In this document: positions 45,752 through 55,245 of the stretch, piece after piece
Layout: the number at the start of each line of letters is the position of its first letter
Position numbering within the stretch: position 1 is the stretch's first letter
Assembly (NCBI GenBank): GCA_023511535.1
Contig: JAIMBK010000008.1
Span: forward strand, 1-64,000
Direction: 5' to 3'
DNA from: Armatimonadota bacterium
Lineage (GTDB): Bacteria; Bacillota; Desulfotomaculia; Desulfotomaculales; Nap2-2B
DNA: 64,000 bases
The notes under the pieces: generated by a model
Databases searched by the model: none
Told to the model about the DNA's origin: nothing
The model's input: the letters and a program-made list of their open reading frames with translations, nothing else
Translations under genes and position numbers: made by a program

Positions 45752-46510
45752 GTGGCCGGCGCGCAACTCTGGAGTGAGTTCCAAAAGTCCAAAAGCGAAG
45801 AGCTAAGACAGCAGCTGGTCCTTTCCTACCTCTGGCTGGTCAGGTACCTGGCGGGACGGCTGGCTGTCCGGCTGCCCGCTGCAATCAATCAGGAAGATTT
45901 AGAAAGCTGCGGCATTCTGGGCCTTTTAGAAGCCATCGACAAGTTTGACCCGGCGCTGGGGAAGGATTTTGAAAGCTACGCCTACGTGCGCATCCGGGGG
46001 GCCATGCTGGACGAACTGCGCCGGGTAAACTGGATCCCGCGGACGATCTGGCAAAAACTGCAGGCGCTCCGGGCGGCGCGGGAGAAACTGGAAAACCACG
46101 GCGAAGGGGTGGTGACTGAGGAGGCCGTGGCCCGGGAAGTGGGCTGGGAGGCGGCGGAAGTGCGCCGGCTGGAAGCCCACTCCCGGCGGATCTACGCCGT
46201 TTCCCTGGACGAAATGGCGGCGACGGCCGGCGGCGAAACGGTTCGCCTGGGGGACGTCATCCCGGATGAAGGCAGTCCGGACCCCCTGGAGCTGGTAGTC
46301 GAAGAGGACGACCGGCAACTGCTGGTGAAGGCAATTGAAAGTTTAAACGAGAAGGACAGGCTTGTTTTATCCCTGTATTACCAGGAGGGCCTGACCCTGA
46401 AAGAAATAGGGAAAATCCTGGAAGTATCCGAATCGCGCGTTTGCCAGCTGCACGGCCGGGCGTTGAGCAGATTGCGGAAAAAGCTGAAAGAGCTGTACCG
46501 GGAAGAGTGA
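45752..46510 (+). CDS. sigD: FliA/WhiG family sigma factor (SigD)
   Basis: LVRYLAGRLAVRLPAAINQEDLESCGILGLLEAIDKFDPALGKDFESYAYVRIRGAMLDELR; GTG start. Confidence 0.95.
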   Translation: MAGAQLWSEFQKSKSEELRQQLVLSYLWLVRYLAGRLAVRLPAAINQEDLESCGILGLLEAIDKFDPALGKDFESYAYVRIRGAMLDELRRVNWIPRTIWQKLQALRAAREKLENHGEGVVTEEAVAREVGWEAAEVRRLEAHSRRIYAVSLDEMAATAGGETVRLGDVIPDEGSPDPLELVVEEDDRQLLVKAIESLNEKDRLVLSLYYQEGLTLKEIGKILEVSESRVCQLHGRALSRLRKKLKELYREE

Positions 46511-46546
46511 AAAAGCAGGAATTAGGGAAAAGGGGGTTTTGGAATT

Positions 46547-47335
46547 ATGCTGAGGGGGATTTATACCGCCGGGGCGGGGATGGGCGTGGAACAGGCCCAG
46601 ATGGACACCCTGGCCAATAACTTAATTAATGTCGCCACCAACGGGTATAAAAAGGACCGGGTGGTCCAAATGCCGTTTCCCCAGCTCTTGTTGGTGCAAA
46701 GACAACAGGAAACGGTACCCGGCGTAAGCGCCGGGTGGGAATACACCGGCCGCACCAACCAGGGAGCGGCAGTGCGCCGGGTAGAAACCAATTTTGCGCC
46801 CGGCCTGGTTCAGGAAACCAAAGAACCCACCCACCTGGCTTTACTCAACCAGAATTGTTTTTTCGCGATCAATGCCCCCGCGCCCGATGACCCCGCCCGG
46901 GAATTGTACACCCGGGACGGCGAATTTTCGCTGGATGGAGAAGGGTACCTGGTGACCGCCCGGGGGGAAAGGGTGCTGGGAGAGAATGGGCCCATCTTCC
47001 TCGGGGAGGAGAGGGATTTCTTCATCAGCGAAGAGGGGATTGTCTCGACCCCCCGCCAGGGCGAAATAGACCGGCTTCGCCTGGTGGAGTTTGCCGACCT
47101 GACTGTTTTGAGTAAAACGGGCGACAACTGTTTTGCCGCCCCGCCCGGCGCTGCCGTTCCGGCGCCAAACCCCCGGGTGCGGCAGGGCTTTCTGGAGCGC
47201 TCAAACGTAAACGTGACCGCCGAAATGGTCAACGTGATTACCGCCCTGCGCGCCTACGAAGCCAATTCCCGGGTTCTCCAGGCGCACAACGACCTCCTCG
47301 GCCTGGCGGTAAACCAGGTCGGGGCCCTGAAGTAA
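46547..47335 (+). CDS. Flagellar hook-basal body protein (FlgF/FlgG family)
   Basis: MLRGIYTAGAGMGVEQAQMDTLANNLINVATNGYKKDR; RSNVNVTAEMVNVITALRAYEANSRVLQAHNDLL. Confidence 0.92.
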   Translation: MLRGIYTAGAGMGVEQAQMDTLANNLINVATNGYKKDRVVQMPFPQLLLVQRQQETVPGVSAGWEYTGRTNQGAAVRRVETNFAPGLVQETKEPTHLALLNQNCFFAINAPAPDDPARELYTRDGEFSLDGEGYLVTARGERVLGENGPIFLGEERDFFISEEGIVSTPRQGEIDRLRLVEFADLTVLSKTGDNCFAAPPGAAVPAPNPRVRQGFLERSNVNVTAEMVNVITALRAYEANSRVLQAHNDLLGLAVNQVGALK

Positions 47336-47353
47336 AATTAAGCATGAAAATAG

Positions 47354-47380
47354 ATGCACAAAGGCACAAAGGCAAGAGAG
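47354..47380. repeat. GGCACAAA repeat patch
   Basis: tgcacaaaggcacaaaggcaagagag in the gap between two FlgF/G genes. Confidence 0.65.
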
Positions 47381-47394
47381 GATGAAAATCCACG

Positions 47395-47448
47395 GCCTGC
47401 CGTTCGATTTGCCCGGAGCATCGGAGCGACGGCAAACGAACGGCGGGC
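47395..47448. repeat. Hairpin with 17-nt loop CGGAGCATCGGAGCGAC upstream of flgG-like gene
   Basis: GCCTGCCGTTCG-a-TTTGCC ... GGCAAA-CGAACGGCGGGC, 18 bp with one bulge; loop motif shared with 40962-40979. Confidence 0.85.
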
Positions 47449-47477
47449 AAAAGGATTTCCAGAGGAGGACGATTACG

Positions 47478-48263
47478 ATGCTTAGAACGATCGACACCGG
47501 CCGCGCGGGAATCATCGCCCAGCAAACCCGCCTGGATACGGTCGCCAACAACCTGGCCAACGTAAACACCCCGGCCTTCAAAAGGCAGGAAGTTTCTTTT
47601 GCCGACCTGCTCTACCAGGAAATGAACGCCGCCGGGCGCCCGGTGGAAAAGGAGAACCCGGCCGGCGCCGATCCCGTTCACGGGACGGGCGCAAGAGCGG
47701 CTGCGGTGACCAAAAATTTTTCCGGCGGAGCGCTCATCACGACGGGCCGCCCGCTGGATCTCGCCATCGCGGGAGAAGGATTTCTCCAGGTCGAACTGCC
47801 CGACGGCCGGTACGCCTACACCCGCAGCGGCGCCTTGAACATAGCCCCTGACGGCACGCTGGTCGTTGATCGCGGCTATCCGCTTGCCCCGGGGATTACC
47901 TTGCCCGGGAATTACCGGGAAATCACCATTAGCTTCGACGGAACCGTCCTGGTTGGCGGGGAAGACGGCGCGCCGGAAGAAGCGGGGCGGCTGTCCCTTT
48001 ATCGCTTTGTCAACCCCGCCGGCCTGGACGCTTTGGGAAATAATCTTTACGTTCCTACCCCGGCCAGCGGCGAGCCCGTCGAAGGGACACCGGGCCAGGG
48101 CGGATTCGGCGTTTTCCGGCCGGGCTGCCTGGAATCTTCCAACGTTGACCTGACCCGGGAGATGGTCAGCCTCGTCGAAACCCAGCGGGCCGCCCAGATT
48201 GCCCTGCGGATGGTTCAAAATGCCGAGGAAATGTGGAATATCGCCAATAATTTGCGAAAGTAG
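47478..48263 (+). CDS. Flagellar hook-basal body protein (FlgF/FlgG family)
   Basis: MLRTIDTGRAGIIAQQTRLDTVANNLANVNTPAFKRQEVSFADLLYQ; SSNVDLTREMVSLVETQRAAQIALRMVQNAEEMWNIANNLRK. Confidence 0.93.
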   Translation: MLRTIDTGRAGIIAQQTRLDTVANNLANVNTPAFKRQEVSFADLLYQEMNAAGRPVEKENPAGADPVHGTGARAAAVTKNFSGGALITTGRPLDLAIAGEGFLQVELPDGRYAYTRSGALNIAPDGTLVVDRGYPLAPGITLPGNYREITISFDGTVLVGGEDGAPEEAGRLSLYRFVNPAGLDALGNNLYVPTPASGEPVEGTPGQGGFGVFRPGCLESSNVDLTREMVSLVETQRAAQIALRMVQNAEEMWNIANNLRK

Positions 48264-48291
48264 GACGTGAATTAACCTGTCTGGAAATGAT

Positions 48292-48771
48292 TTGGAGCTG
48301 CAAGTAGGAATTGCCGATTACAAAATCACCAGAGATCCCGGGCGCCTGATCACCCTCGGGCTGGGTTCGTGCGTGGGGGTCAGCCTTTACGACCCGCTGA
48401 CGAAAATCGGCGGCTTGCTTCACGTCATGTTGCCCGACAGCACCCAATTCAACAACGTCAACAGGCCGGCCAAGTTCGCCGACCTGGGGATTCCCCTGCT
48501 GGTGCAGGAATTGCAGAAGAAAGGGGCCGGCGGCAGGCGCCTGCAGGCCAAGCTGGTGGGTGGGGCGCAAATGTTTTCCGGGCTGGACGATTCCCTGGTT
48601 TTAAACATCGGGCAGCGGAATGTGGAAAAAGCGCGCGCCGTCTTAAAGGAACTGGGAATTAAAATTCTTGCCGAGGAAGTGGGCGGAAACCGGGGCCGGA
48701 CGATGATTCTGGATACGGCCGACGGGAAGGTAATCGTCCGGATGCTGGGCAATGTGCAAAAGGTGATTTGA
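48292..48771 (+). CDS. cheD: Chemoreceptor glutamine deamidase CheD
   Basis: [43 protein letters not shown] start. Confidence 0.95.
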   Translation: MELQVGIADYKITRDPGRLITLGLGSCVGVSLYDPLTKIGGLLHVMLPDSTQFNNVNRPAKFADLGIPLLVQELQKKGAGGRRLQAKLVGGAQMFSGLDDSLVLNIGQRNVEKARAVLKELGIKILAEEVGGNRGRTMILDTADGKVIVRMLGNVQKVI

Positions 48772-48773
48772 GG

Positions 48774-49568
48774 ATGGAGTTCGCGCAGTTTAAAGAGCAA
48801 ATGCGGCAGACCTTCGGCCTTGATTTAAACAGCTACAAGGAAAATCAGTTGCGCCGGCGGTTGACCGGCTACCTGGCCAGGCTGAATTTGCCCGGTTTCC
48901 AGGCGCTGTACGCCAGACTCCAAAGCGACCGCAATGCTTACGAGGCCTTTTTGGATTTTTTAACCATCAACGTTTCGGAATTTTTCCGGGACCCGGCCAG
49001 GTGGACGGAACTGGAAAAGGAAATCCTGCCCCAATTGCTGGCCGGCAAACAAGGCGGCTTAAAAATCTGGAGCGCAGCCTGCGCCAACGGGGCCGAACCC
49101 TATTCTCTGGCCATTATTTTAAAGGAACTGAGCCCCTTTCGCCCGCATCGGCTGCTGGCCACCGACATTGATAAAAACGTTTTGGAGCAGGCCCGCCAGG
49201 GGCGTTACCATCCCGACGCGGTCCGCCACGTGAGTAAAGAGCGTTTAAAGAAATTTTTTGAACCGGCCGGAAACGCTTTTGTCCTGAAGGACGAAATCAA
49301 AAAAATGGTCACCTTTCGCCAGCACGATCTCTTGACCCAGCCTTTTGAAGAAGGGTGGAATCTCATCGTCTGCCGGAACGTCAGTATTTATTTCACGCGC
49401 GAGGCCCAGAATCAGCTGAACAGTAAATTAGCCAAAAGCCTGGCCAGGGGAGGATTTTTATTTATCGGGGGGAGTGAAATGATTTTTAATTATAAAGAAC
49501 TGGGTCTGGAAAGGGCTCGCACCAGCTTTTACCAAAAGGTTGCCGGCCTTCAGGAGGTGAAGAGGTGA
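48774..49568 (+). CDS. cheR: Chemotaxis protein methyltransferase CheR
   Basis: TINVSEFFRDPARWTELEKEILPQLL; KIWSAACANGAEPYSLAIIL; NLIVCRNVSIYF. Confidence 0.96.
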   Translation: MEFAQFKEQMRQTFGLDLNSYKENQLRRRLTGYLARLNLPGFQALYARLQSDRNAYEAFLDFLTINVSEFFRDPARWTELEKEILPQLLAGKQGGLKIWSAACANGAEPYSLAIILKELSPFRPHRLLATDIDKNVLEQARQGRYHPDAVRHVSKERLKKFFEPAGNAFVLKDEIKKMVTFRQHDLLTQPFEEGWNLIVCRNVSIYFTREAQNQLNSKLAKSLARGGFLFIGGSEMIFNYKELGLERARTSFYQKVAGLQEVKR

Positions 49569-50176
49569 ACGACCGGGAGTTATCCGCAGGCGAACTGGAT
49601 GCCCTGCAAGAGATCAGCAATATCGGCATGGGCAACGCCGTTACCTCCCTGGCTCAGCTGATCAATCGAAGGGTAGAGATGCGGGTTCCCCGCGCCCGCT
49701 TTCTTTCCTTTGAAGAGGTTATTGCGCTGGTGGGCGGGTACGAAGAGCTGGTGGCCTGCGTAAGTCTGCGTTTGCTTGGGGATGTGCCCGGGATCATTCT
49801 CTACCTGTTTGACGGGCGAAGCGCTTACCGTCTGGTGGATTTATTGCTGGGGCTGCCCGCCGGGACGACGGACGCCCTGGACGAAATGGCGGAATCGGCG
49901 GTGAAAGAAGTGGGCAACGTCTTGACCGGTTCTTTTGTCAGCGCGATCAGCCAGATGACGGGCCTGCGCATGATCACGGCAGTGCCTTTATTCGCCTTTG
50001 ACATGCTGGGGGCTGTCCTGTCGTCTTTGCTGGTGGCTGCCGGACGCATCGAAGACGCCGTGCTGGTCATTGAAACGGAGCTTTTTCCCGATCAAAGCGG
50101 GCAGATAAAGGGCCATTTTTTCCTGCTCACAGAACCCGGTGTGATCACCAGGTTGATGTCTGCTTTGGGTTTTTGA
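49565..50176 (+). CDS. cheC: CheY-P phosphatase CheC
   Basis: LDALQEISNIGMGNAVTSLAQLINRRVEM; DEMAESAVKEVGNVLTGSFVSAI; GTG start. Confidence 0.94.
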   Translation: MNDRELSAGELDALQEISNIGMGNAVTSLAQLINRRVEMRVPRARFLSFEEVIALVGGYEELVACVSLRLLGDVPGIILYLFDGRSAYRLVDLLLGLPAGTTDALDEMAESAVKEVGNVLTGSFVSAISQMTGLRMITAVPLFAFDMLGAVLSSLLVAAGRIEDAVLVIETELFPDQSGQIKGHFFLLTEPGVITRLMSALGF

Positions 50177-50212
50177 GTGGAAGGCAACGAAAACGGCAAG
50201 GAGGAGTTTATC

Positions 50213-50596
50213 TTGGGCAAAAAAGTACTGATTGTTGATGATGCCGCCTTCATGCGCATGATGATTAAAAACATCATCACCAAACATGGGTACGAGGTGG
50301 CCGGCGAAGCGGAAAACGGCAAACAGGCGGTGGCCCTCTATTCCGAATTAAAGCCCGATCTGGTCACCATGGACATTACCATGCCGGAGATGGACGGGAT
50401 TGAAAGCGTGAAGGCAATCCGCTCCCTGGATCAAAACGCGAACATCATTATGATCAGCGCGATGGGGCAGCAGGCCATGGTCATGGATGCCATTCAGGCC
50501 GGGGCAAAGGATTTTATCGTCAAGCCCTTTCAGCAGGAACGCGTCCTGCAGGCCATCGAGCGGGTTCTGAACCGGCCCCGGGCAGCAGGTAAATAG
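50213..50596 (+). CDS. cheY: Chemotaxis response regulator CheY
   Basis: GKKVLIVDDAAFMRMMIKNII; VTMDITMPEMDGIE; GAKDFIVKPFQ; TTG start after aaggaggag. Confidence 0.95.
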   Translation: MGKKVLIVDDAAFMRMMIKNIITKHGYEVAGEAENGKQAVALYSELKPDLVTMDITMPEMDGIESVKAIRSLDQNANIIMISAMGQQAMVMDAIQAGAKDFIVKPFQQERVLQAIERVLNRPRAAGK

Positions 50597-50607
50597 GGGG
50601 TGGCACC

Positions 50608-51600
50608 TTGCAGGAGGTTTTATCCCAGCAGGAAATAGACTCTCTCCTGGCCGCACTGACCAGCGGGGAGCTGCCGGTGGAGGAAGCAAAACGCGAGCGC
50701 GCTCCCGCCGTGCGGGCTTATGATTTTCGCCGGCCCAATAAATTTTCCAAGGAGCACCTGCGCACCCTGGAAATGCTTCACCAGCAGTTTGCCCGGTTGC
50801 TTTCCAGCTTTTTATCCGGCTACCTGCACGTTTCCGTAAACGTGGAAGTTGCTTCCGTCGGACAGATGATTTTTGAAGAGTTCATTCGTTCGCTCCCCAG
50901 TCCGAGCATCATGATCATCTTTGGCTTAAAACCCTTAGAGGGCCCGGCAATCTTCGAAATCAACGCGCAGGTCATTTATCCCATGATCGATCTCCTCTTC
51001 GGCGGCCCGGGAACGAGCGCCGTCGAAAACCGGGAGCCCACCGATATCGAAATGACGGTAATCCGCCGTCTGGGCGCGCGCATCCTGGAAAACCTGAGTG
51101 CTTCCTGGCAGGATTTTTACCCCGTGGCGCCGGAAATCCAGGCCATTGAAACGAATCCCCGGATGCAGCAGTTTTATGCGCCGAACGAAGTGGTGGCGCT
51201 GGTTACTTTTTCAATTAGTTTAAACGACGAAGAAAAGGGACTGATCAACCTTTGCCTGCCGTATTTATTGCTGGAACCTTTGATCTCGCAGCTTTCCGTC
51301 CGGCAGCAATTTGTGCGGCGGGCGGGGGCCTCCCGGCCGGAGGACGTGCGCCGGCTGGAACGCTGGCTGGGTTTGGCGCACCTTGAGTTGAAGGTTATCC
51401 TGGGTGAATCGGAAATCACCGTGAAAGAACTGCTGGGCCTGCAGGTGGGCGATGTCCTGGCGCTGGATGACCGTTACGATCAAGACCTCCGGTTGTACGT
51501 GGAAGATGAATTTAAGTTTTACGTCCAGGCAGGAAGAGTGGGGGAGAACATCGCCGTTCAAATCACTTCATTGGTGGAGGGGGAGAAGGGGGATGACTGA
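50608..51600 (+). CDS. fliM: Flagellar motor switch protein FliM
   Basis: VLSQQEIDSLLAALTSGE; YDFRRPNKFSKEHLRTLEMLHQQFARLLSSFLSGYL; TTG start. Confidence 0.97.
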   Translation: MQEVLSQQEIDSLLAALTSGELPVEEAKRERAPAVRAYDFRRPNKFSKEHLRTLEMLHQQFARLLSSFLSGYLHVSVNVEVASVGQMIFEEFIRSLPSPSIMIIFGLKPLEGPAIFEINAQVIYPMIDLLFGGPGTSAVENREPTDIEMTVIRRLGARILENLSASWQDFYPVAPEIQAIETNPRMQQFYAPNEVVALVTFSISLNDEEKGLINLCLPYLLLEPLISQLSVRQQFVRRAGASRPEDVRRLERWLGLAHLELKVILGESEITVKELLGLQVGDVLALDDRYDQDLRLYVEDEFKFYVQAGRVGENIAVQITSLVEGEKGDD

Positions 51601-52894
51601 GCGCAGCATGTTGAGCCAGGAAGAAATCGATGCCCTCTTAAAGGCAACGGAAGGAAGTCCTGAACAGGAGGACGGGCGCGGGCCGGGTGAGGCGGCGGCC
51701 GAATCCGGGGCAATCCCCGGGCCGGAGGCGGACGGCCGGGTACTGGATCTCGACCAGGCGGAAAAAGACGCCCTCGGAGAAATTGGAAACATTTCCATGG
51801 GTTCGGCGGCGACCGCGCTTTCGGAGCTGCTGCGCCAGAGGGTGACCATCACCAGCCCGAAAGTAACCACCTGCTGGCAGGAGAAGCTTTTTGCCGCTTT
51901 CCAGGTTCCTTACATTCTGATCCAGGTGGATTTTAAGACGGGCCTGAGGGGGTTCAACGTATTAATTATTCAGGCCAAGGACGCCGCCGTGATCGCCGAC
52001 CTGATGATGGGCGGGGACGGCAAAAACCCTCCCGGACAGATTTCGGAAATCGAACTGAGCGCCGCTTCGGAAGCAATGAATCAAATGATCGGCACGGCGT
52101 CGACGTCTTTATCCACCATCTTCGGGCGCACGATCAGCATTTCGCCGCCGCAGACCACCGTTTTGGAAGTGGCCGACGGAGTAAAAGATTACCGGCTGCC
52201 TACCGACGATCCCATCGTGGTGGTATCCTTTAGGATGAAGGTCGGGGAACTGGTGGATACCGAGCTGATGCAGATCATGAGCATCCATACGGCCAGGGAG
52301 GAGGCCGGTTTGTTGCTGGCGCAGGTGGCCGGATCCGCACCAGCTTCGGAGACCGGTGAAACGACCGGGGCGGGAGAGATTACGGCAGGTCATCCAGGGG
52401 CGCCTGGCGAGGTACCGGCGGACGGGTCCGCCGCGGAACCGGTTCCGGATGACCGCCCGGAAGCGTTCGGGGAGGTTCCCGGGAAAGAGTCCGGGTACGC
52501 GGTCCGGGAAGGCGCCCGCCCGGTCCCGGAAGAGGCGGCCGCCCTGGCGTTGGAGCAGGAAGAAACTCCCTTTGCCGCCCCCGTCTCCCCGGTTCCGGCG
52601 GCCCCCGGCCTTACGGAAGCCGAGCAGCGCAGGCTGGAATTGTTAATGGATATTCCTTTGAAGGTGAGCGTAATCTTAGGAAGGACCAGACGTCCCATTA
52701 AAGAAGTGCTTAGTTTAACGCCGGGGGCGATTGTTGAGCTTTCTTCCCAGGTCAACGAACCCGTCGAAATCCTGGTGAACGGAACCCTGATTGCCCGGGG
52801 CGAGGTGGTGGCCGTAAATGAAAACTTTGGCGTGCGGATTACCAGCATCATCACCCCGCAGGAAAGAATCCAGCAGCTGGGCGGCGGTCGGTAA
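51593..52894 (+). CDS. fliY: Flagellar motor switch phosphatase FliY (FliM/CheC-like plus C-terminal FliN)
   Basis: MLSQEEIDALLKATEG; KDALGEIGNISMGSAATALSELL; C-terminal SpoA: LEILMDIPLKVSVILGRTRRPIKEVLSLTPGAIVEL-type sequence. Confidence 0.95.
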   Translation: MTERSMLSQEEIDALLKATEGSPEQEDGRGPGEAAAESGAIPGPEADGRVLDLDQAEKDALGEIGNISMGSAATALSELLRQRVTITSPKVTTCWQEKLFAAFQVPYILIQVDFKTGLRGFNVLIIQAKDAAVIADLMMGGDGKNPPGQISEIELSAASEAMNQMIGTASTSLSTIFGRTISISPPQTTVLEVADGVKDYRLPTDDPIVVVSFRMKVGELVDTELMQIMSIHTAREEAGLLLAQVAGSAPASETGETTGAGEITAGHPGAPGEVPADGSAAEPVPDDRPEAFGEVPGKESGYAVREGARPVPEEAAALALEQEETPFAAPVSPVPAAPGLTEAEQRRLELLMDIPLKVSVILGRTRRPIKEVLSLTPGAIVELSSQVNEPVEILVNGTLIARGEVVAVNENFGVRITSIITPQERIQQLGGGR

Positions 52895-53001
52895 TTTTAT
52901 TTCGACGCGGCTGTTTTCTTTTTTGTTCTGGATGTGTTAAAATGTAATAAATATTCAGCGGGAGCGGAGAAGAGGAATTAGGGGTTAAGGAAGAAATAGG
53001 G

Positions 53002-53652
53002 ATGGAGAAGTTTCAGGGAAAAGGGGCTTTCCGGGAGATAGAAAACTTTTTTGGGGCGGGAATCAGGGCCGGCGCGGCGGTGCTGGTTGGCGGCCAAAGC
53101 CGGCGGATGGGCTTAAATAAAGCTTTACTGAAAATCGGGCCGGGCCGTCTGATTGAAAACATTACCGCGAAGCTGAAAACGCTCTTCCCGGAAGTTTTGC
53201 TGGCCGGCAGCGATCCGGAACCGTATGTTTCATTGGGCCTGCCGGTGGTCGGCGACGTTTACCGGGGGTGCGGCCCCCTGGCCGGGATTCACGCTGCTTT
53301 GAAGGCGGCGGCCAACCCCTACGTGTTTATCATGGCCTGCGATTTGCCGTTTGTGGATTTAGACCTGGTCGCGTTCCTGGTCAAAAACGCGCCGGGGTAC
53401 GACGCGGTGGTGCCGCGCCTCGGCGCCTACCTGGAGCCCTTGTGCGCTGTTTACGGGAAAGGTTGCCTGCCCGCCATCGAAGCCAGTTTAAATAAGGGCC
53501 GATGCAAGGTCACTGCCTTTTTTCCGGAGGTTGCCGTGAAATATCTTGACCGGGAGGAATTGAGCGGTTTTAACCTTGACCGGATTTTTTTTAATCTCAA
53601 CTCGCCGAAGGAACTAAAAAAGGCAATCGAGCTGGGCAAGTCGTTATCTTAA
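53002..53652 (+). CDS. mobA: Molybdenum cofactor guanylyltransferase (MobA)
   Basis: AAVLVGGQSRRMGLNKALL; GPLAGIHAALKAA; FIMACDLPFVD. Confidence 0.92.
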   Translation: MEKFQGKGAFREIENFFGAGIRAGAAVLVGGQSRRMGLNKALLKIGPGRLIENITAKLKTLFPEVLLAGSDPEPYVSLGLPVVGDVYRGCGPLAGIHAALKAAANPYVFIMACDLPFVDLDLVAFLVKNAPGYDAVVPRLGAYLEPLCAVYGKGCLPAIEASLNKGRCKVTAFFPEVAVKYLDREELSGFNLDRIFFNLNSPKELKKAIELGKSLS

Positions 53653-53672
53653 GTTTTGAAGAGGGTTGGCCA

Positions 53673-54236
53673 TTGAGCAGGAATAATCTTTTTCGTTGCC
53701 TGGTTCCCCGCCTTTACGTGCCTTCGCTTTTCGCGGTGGACCTCGATTTTCTGCGCCAGCAAGGAATTTGCGGGATTATGCTGGATCTGGACAATACAAT
53801 TATCTACAGGGACGCGGGACATTTTTCAGCCGAAATTATTTCCTGGATCGAAAAAGTAAAAGAAAAGAATTTTAAAATCTGTATCATTTCCAATAACCGG
53901 CCCCAAAGGGTGCTCGGATTGGCCCGCAAGTTAGGCCTGCCGGCCGTCTGCCGGGGCGTCAAACCCCTGCCGGCGCCCTTTCGCCGGGCCCTGGCGTTGC
54001 TGGGAACAGTCCCGGAGGAGACGGCGGTGGTCGGCGATCAGATTTTCACCGACATTCTCGGCGGAAACCGTCTGGGTCTTTATACCATTCTGGTAGCCCC
54101 CCTGCCTGGAAAAGAATTTTGGGCCACCCGCCTGATCAACCGGCAGCTGGAAAGGCCTGTGTTGTGGTGGATCAAGAGGGGGAATAAAGGAAAACAGGCA
54201 CAGAGACACAGAGGCGCGGAGGACTGGGGGCAATAG
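53673..54236 (+). CDS. YqeG family HAD-type phosphatase
   Basis: YVPSLFAVDLDFLRQQGICGIMLDLDNTII; VVGDQIFTDILGGNRLGLYTILVAPL; TTG start. Confidence 0.93.
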   Translation: MSRNNLFRCLVPRLYVPSLFAVDLDFLRQQGICGIMLDLDNTIIYRDAGHFSAEIISWIEKVKEKNFKICIISNNRPQRVLGLARKLGLPAVCRGVKPLPAPFRRALALLGTVPEETAVVGDQIFTDILGGNRLGLYTILVAPLPGKEFWATRLINRQLERPVLWWIKRGNKGKQAQRHRGAEDWGQ

Positions 54237-54261
54237 GGGCACAAAGGGATAGGGGCACAAT
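54191..54261. repeat. GGCACAGAG/GGGGCACAA degenerate repeat spanning end of yqeG and gap to aroE
   Basis: aaacaggcacagagacacagaggcgcggaggactgggggcaataggggcacaaagggataggggcacaa. Confidence 0.8.
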
Positions 54262-55150
54262 GAGCTTCGTAAGTAAAATCAGCGGAACAACAAAAGTTTG
54301 CGGCCTGATCGGCAATCCCGTGGAACATTCCTTTTCGCCCGCCATGCAGAACGCGGCTTTTTCTTCTTTAGGGCTGGATTACATATACGTACCTTTTTTG
54401 GTGGCGCCGGCCGACCTGGGGCAGGCCCTGGCGGCGGTCCGGGCTTTGAACCTGGTGGGCGTGAACGTAACCGTCCCCCACAAAGAAAAAGTTCTTCCCT
54501 TTCTGGACGAGCTGGCGCCGGAAGCCGAAATTGCCGGGGCGGTGAATACAATTGTCCGCCAGGGAGGAAGGCTAAGCGGGCACAATACGGACGGGGCGGG
54601 CTTTTTGCGCGCCCTGGCGGCTGACGCCGGCTTTGCGCCGGAAGGAAAAAATGTTCTCGTTTTAGGTGCGGGCGGTGCGGCAAGGGCGGTGTCCGCCGCC
54701 CTTGCCCGGGCGGGCGCCCGGGAGATCAGGATTGCCGGCCGGACGGCGCAAAAGGCCGCCGCCCTGGCCCGGGAGATAAATGAGCGCGTGCACGGCCGGG
54801 CGCGGGCGATCCCTTGGGGGGAGGAAGACCTGCTGGAAGTCCTGCCGGACGTTCAGCTGGTCGTTCAGGCCACGCCGGTGGGCATGCACCCCCGCCCGGA
54901 AGACTGCCCGCCCTTTCCTTTCCAGGGTTTGCGGTCCGGCCACCTGGTGTGCGATTTAATTTATCACCCCCCCTTGACGAAATTTTTAGCGCGGGCGAAG
55001 GCCGCCGGCGCCAGGATCATGAACGGGCTGGGCATGCTCCTGTACCAGGGGGTGCTCGCTTTTGAACTCTGGACGGGGGTAAGCGCTCCCGTGGAGGTAA
55101 TGCGCCGGGCCCTTGCGGAGGAGTTGTGCCGGCGGAGCTCCTCTGAATAA
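54260..55150 (+). CDS. aroE: Shikimate dehydrogenase
   Basis: VCGLIGNPVEHSFSPAMQNAAF; VNVTVPHKEKVLPFLDE; LVLGAGGAARAVSAAL. Confidence 0.96.
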   Translation: MSFVSKISGTTKVCGLIGNPVEHSFSPAMQNAAFSSLGLDYIYVPFLVAPADLGQALAAVRALNLVGVNVTVPHKEKVLPFLDELAPEAEIAGAVNTIVRQGGRLSGHNTDGAGFLRALAADAGFAPEGKNVLVLGAGGAARAVSAALARAGAREIRIAGRTAQKAAALAREINERVHGRARAIPWGEEDLLEVLPDVQLVVQATPVGMHPRPEDCPPFPFQGLRSGHLVCDLIYHPPLTKFLARAKAAGARIMNGLGMLLYQGVLAFELWTGVSAPVEVMRRALAEELCRRSSSE

Positions 55151-55245
55151 CAACCATTTTAAGGAAACCCTGCATGCCGGTTGACCCGGGGGCAAATAAG
55201 ACTTGCCCATGAAGAATTTTTATGCCACTGAAAGGATGACGGGGA

